Of a DNA stretch of 64,000 nt, positions 61,379 to 64,000 are shown piece after piece. Within the stretch, counting starts at the first letter, position 1; each line of letters opens with the position of its first letter. The DNA is from Marinibaculum pumilum (lineage in GTDB: Bacteria; Pseudomonadota; Alphaproteobacteria; Ferrovibrionales; Ferrovibrionaceae): assembly GCF_042646425.1 (NCBI RefSeq), contig NZ_JBHRTR010000025.1, positions 124,001 to 188,000 on the forward strand, read 5' to 3'. The notes below the pieces were generated by a model. The model was not told the DNA's origin. It saw nothing but the letters and a program-made list of their open reading frames with translations, and did no database searches. The position numbers were made by a program, and so were the translations under genes.

Positions 61379-62597
61379 CGGCCGTCTCCCTTTCCGTTGC
61401 GCCGGCCAGCAGGGCCACCAGCCCGGCGGCGGCCAGCAGGACCGCCGCGGCCAGATAAGGCGCCGCCGGCGCGACCTGATACAACGCGGCGCCCAGGACC
61501 GGTCCCGCCACCATCCCGAGCCCCTGTCCGATCGCGTTGATACCGGCGGCCCGCGCCTGGGCCTGCATGCCGGCGCGCAGGCTGAGCGATGCGAGGTTGC
61601 CCGGCAGCAGCAGGCCAAGGCCCAGGCCGGCGGCCGCCATGGCGATGGCCAGCGCGGTCCGGCTTTCCACGACCGGCAGGGCCATCATGGCCAGCAGCCC
61701 GGCCAGGGCGCCCGCCACCATCAGACGCCGCGGCGACCAGCCCAGCCAGCCGACCAGAAGCGCCTGCGCCACCACCATTGCTGCGGCGGACAGGGTCAGC
61801 ACCCCGCCTGCGGCCGCTGCGGCCGCCGCCGGCGCCAGGCCGAACGCGTCCTGCAGGCGCAGGCCGGTGACCTGTTGCAGCAGGGCATAGACGGCGACCC
61901 CCATCAGGGTGACCGCCAGGAATGGCCCGATGCGGGTCAGACTCAGTCTGCCGCGGGCGATGGCCGAGATCGCCTGCCGCCGCACCGGCTGCCCCGGCTC
62001 CGGCAACCAGCGTGCCACCGCCAGCAGCGACACCAGGATCAGCGCGGCCGCGAGCATGAAGCCCAGGCCGGTCCGGCCCTCCGCCAGGCCCCAGGCCAGT
62101 CCGGCGCCCAGGATCGCGCCAAGGCCGAAGGCGGCGCCCAGCCGGCCCATGCCGCCGGCCCGGCCGGCGGCCGGGGTGGTGTCCGCCATCACCGCCTGGG
62201 CCGCCGGCAGCAGGCCGCCGCCCAGCACCGATTGCAGCAACCGCACGACAAGCAACACTGCGAACAGACTGTCGCCACCGGACAGGGCGGTGGCATCGCC
62301 GTCGAGCGCGGCCCTTACCACCAGGCCCAGCAGAAGGCAGCCCGATGCGGCCGCGGCCAGGCCGACCAGCAGGACCGGCCTTCGCCCCCAGCGCTCGGCG
62401 GCAAAGCCCCATGCGGGTGCGGCCAGGATCAGGGCCAGGGCACCCAGGCCGAGCAGCAGGCCGGTCTGCATGTCGGACAGGCCGAACTGGCGGCCGAGCG
62501 GCGGCAGAACCGCGAACACATAGGCATGCCCGGCCGCGTTTCCGGCCAGGCCGCCAAGCAGCGCCCAGCGCCCCAGCGGTGCAGGAGAAAACGCCAT
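61368..62597 (-). CDS. MFS transporter
   Basis: The 409-residue protein has about twelve hydrophobic segments and motif A-like WGFAAERWGRRPVL near residue 64. It resembles drug/metabolite exporters of the tetracycline-resistance type. It starts 9 bp after the TonB receptor stop, a pairing seen in siderophore import/export clusters. Confidence 0.85.
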   Translation of the reverse strand: MAFSPAPLGRWALLGGLAGNAAGHAYVFAVLPPLGRQFGLSDMQTGLLLGLGALALILAAPAWGFAAERWGRRPVLLVGLAAAASGCLLLGLVVRAALDGDATALSGGDSLFAVLLVVRLLQSVLGGGLLPAAQAVMADTTPAAGRAGGMGRLGAAFGLGAILGAGLAWGLAEGRTGLGFMLAAALILVSLLAVARWLPEPGQPVRRQAISAIARGRLSLTRIGPFLAVTLMGVAVYALLQQVTGLRLQDAFGLAPAAAAAAAGGVLTLSAAAMVVAQALLVGWLGWSPRRLMVAGALAGLLAMMALPVVESRTALAIAMAAAGLGLGLLLPGNLASLSLRAGMQAQARAAGINAIGQGLGMVAGPVLGAALYQVAPAAPYLAAAVLLAAAGLVALLAGATERETADGR

Positions 62598-62606
62598 CGC
62601 CCTGCC

Positions 62607-64000
62607 TCAGAAGCGCAACCGGGCGCCGATGCCAAAGCTCAGCGGCTGCCCCGGGACGACCCCGATCACCGGGCTGCCCGTCGTGGAGACGCCGGCACGG
62701 TAGCCGGACTGTACATAGTCGGCATCCAGCAGGTTGCGGACATAGCCGTAGATGTCGGCCCCGTCGCCCTGCCAGCCGCCGCGCAGGTTCACCAGGCCAT
62801 AGCCGGACAGCCGGTGGCTGTTGGCGGGATCGATCTCGCGGCTGCCGACATACTGGTATTCGGCGCCCAGGATGAAATCCCCGGGCAGGCCGAGTGGCCT
62901 GGCCGCCAGCAGGTAGTCGGCCCCCAGGCTGGCGGTGAAGGCCGGCGCATAGGGCAGGTCATTGCCATCCTGCAGGCCGCTATTGGCATCGCTGCGGGTG
63001 ATCGCCGTCTGCAGCAGCGCGAGATCGCCGCGCAGGGTCAGGCTCTCGACCGGCCGCAGCGCGAATTCCAGTTCCCCGCCATAGGTCCGGGTGTCGGCGT
63101 TCTGCACCTGGAACTGCCCGGCTGCCGGGTTGAAGGTGAAGAGCTGCTCGTCCTTCGTATCGTTCAGGAACAGGGCCGACGAGAGATCCAGCCGGCCACC
63201 CGCCACGGTGCCGCGCAGGCCCGCTTCGTAGGACCAGGTGGCCGAACCGCGATAGGCCTGCTGCGCGATTCCGAAGGCGGCGGCCTGATTGTAGAAGGGA
63301 TAGCCGCCGGCCTTGGCACCGCGGGCGATGGTGGCATAGCCGGTCAGGCCGGCCGCCAGGTCGTAGCTGAGCCCGGCACGACCGGTCAGGAAGCCGCTGC
63401 TGACATCGCCGGCCTCGCTGAACGACGGCACCGCCGGCGCGCCGCCGGCCCGCCCGGTGAACCGGCCGTCGAAATCCCGCCGCTCATGGGTGAACCGCAG
63501 GCCGCCGACGGCGCGCAGGCCGGTCAGAAGCGGCACCGTCACCTCGCCGAAACCGGCGAGATTGGTGGTGCCGATCTCGGCGGCATAGCTGCCGTTCGGC
63601 AGGGCCGGGCTGGTGATGTCGGTGGTGGAGGCGAAATCGGCATGCAGGGCGCTGACCCCGCCGACCCAGCGGAAGCCGCCGGCGCCACCACCGTCGAGGC
63701 GGAATTCCTGGCTCCACTGGCTCGACCGTTCGTCGATGCGGCGCACTGCGTTCGCGTTGGCGAAAGCCCAGACCGGCAGGCCGCTGCTCGCCGCGGCGAT
63801 ATAGCCGTCGGTGATGTCCGTCTCCAGCGCCAGATCATAGGCCTGGAAGCCGGTCAGGGAGGTGAGCCGGGCGAAAGCGAAGTCATGCTGCACATCCAGA
63901 ACGGCACCGCCGGAATCCATGTCGTTGCGCGGCTGCGGGTCAAGGGCATTGGCGGGATAGCCCGGACCGTCCAGCAGCACGCCGGTGGTCGGTCGCTGGC
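62607..64000 (-). CDS. TonB-dependent outer-membrane receptor, C-terminal 464 residues (cut by window edge)
   Basis: The visible part is an alternating beta-barrel pattern ending SFGIGARLRF with the expected C-terminal aromatic. It contains typical receptor segments such as LTSLTGFQAYDLALETD, SYDLAAGLTGYATIARGAKAGGYPF and VNLRGGWQGDGADIYGYVRNLLDADY. The plug domain and TonB box lie outside the window. It is likely an iron-complex or similar importer, first in a group with an MFS protein and methyltransferase. Confidence 0.9.
   Translation of the reverse strand, partial: QRPTTGVLLDGPGYPANALDPQPRNDMDSGGAVLDVQHDFAFARLTSLTGFQAYDLALETDITDGYIAAASSGLPVWAFANANAVRRIDERSSQWSQEFRLDGGGAGGFRWVGGVSALHADFASTTDITSPALPNGSYAAEIGTTNLAGFGEVTVPLLTGLRAVGGLRFTHERRDFDGRFTGRAGGAPAVPSFSEAGDVSSGFLTGRAGLSYDLAAGLTGYATIARGAKAGGYPFYNQAAAFGIAQQAYRGSATWSYEAGLRGTVAGGRLDLSSALFLNDTKDEQLFTFNPAAGQFQVQNADTRTYGGELEFALRPVESLTLRGDLALLQTAITRSDANSGLQDGNDLPYAPAFTASLGADYLLAARPLGLPGDFILGAEYQYVGSREIDPANSHRLSGYGLVNLRGGWQGDGADIYGYVRNLLDADYVQSGYRAGVSTTGSPVIGVVPGQPLSFGIGARLRF

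Noticed and set aside
1..64000. CRISPR arrays, IS elements, tRNA and rRNA genes
   Set aside because: No regular repeat-spacer series, transposase motif, cloverleaf or rRNA core sequence was seen; the only RNA gene recognised is ssrA.

Overview
The window is a GC-rich (about 70 %) chromosomal stretch of an alphaproteobacterium. The evidence is a ChpT-type histidine phosphotransferase at the left edge, a circularly permuted (two-piece) tmRNA gene beside an alpha-type SspB adaptor, fused NAD-dependent dihydropyrimidine dehydrogenase genes of alphaproteobacterial type, and short ATGA gene overlaps throughout. A Rhodospirillales-like organism is a reasonable guess but is not proven. There is one assembly gap (52240-52355). 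I see no tRNA, rRNA, CRISPR array, prophage or insertion sequence.

Left part (1-19.5 kb). After chpT and fhs (formate-tetrahydrofolate ligase) comes a minus-strand operon npdG-cofC-cofGH. It encodes an F420:NADPH oxidoreductase, the guanylyltransferase that activates the F420 side chain, and a fused FO synthase. Next to it, divergent from a branched-chain-amino-acid-type binding protein, runs a tight nine-gene plus-strand operon: livHMGF, hyuA and hyuB (ATP-dependent hydantoinase/oxoprolinase pair), an LLM oxidoreductase, a threonine-synthase-like PLP enzyme and a second LLM oxidoreductase. An IclR regulator follows. Read together this looks like a self-contained module in which F420 is made, reduced by NADPH and spent by LLM enzymes on an imported heterocycle or amide. 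It is the most interesting system in the window.

Middle part (19.5-48.2 kb). mobA and cysQ diverge, followed by a DUF3179 protein, acuI-type reductase, and a minus-strand surface-polysaccharide operon (GT9, GT2, GT4, asparagine-synthase-like amidotransferase). Then come ygfZ, tag and a Bcr/CflA exporter, a decayed PIN/RHH toxin-antitoxin pair abutting folA, thyA, the split ssrA gene with sspB, fumarase, a ribbon-helix-helix protein, a protein-deglycation pair (LMW phosphatase and fructosamine kinase), a 1354-residue AsmA protein, DUF4169 with an acetolactate synthase, a ClC antiporter, a calcineurin-like phosphoesterase and a frame-damaged small gene.

Right part (48.2-64 kb). proVWX (glycine betaine uptake) has a tandem 20-bp repeat in its leader. 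A 2OG-Fe(II) oxygenase cut by the gap is followed by the reductive pyrimidine operon preT-preA-amidohydrolase, which is divergent from a RutR-like TetR gene with a textbook RutR operator between them. Two SDR dehydrogenases follow. The window ends with a minus-strand group: TonB receptor (cut by the edge), MFS transporter, methyltransferase and a TetR regulator.
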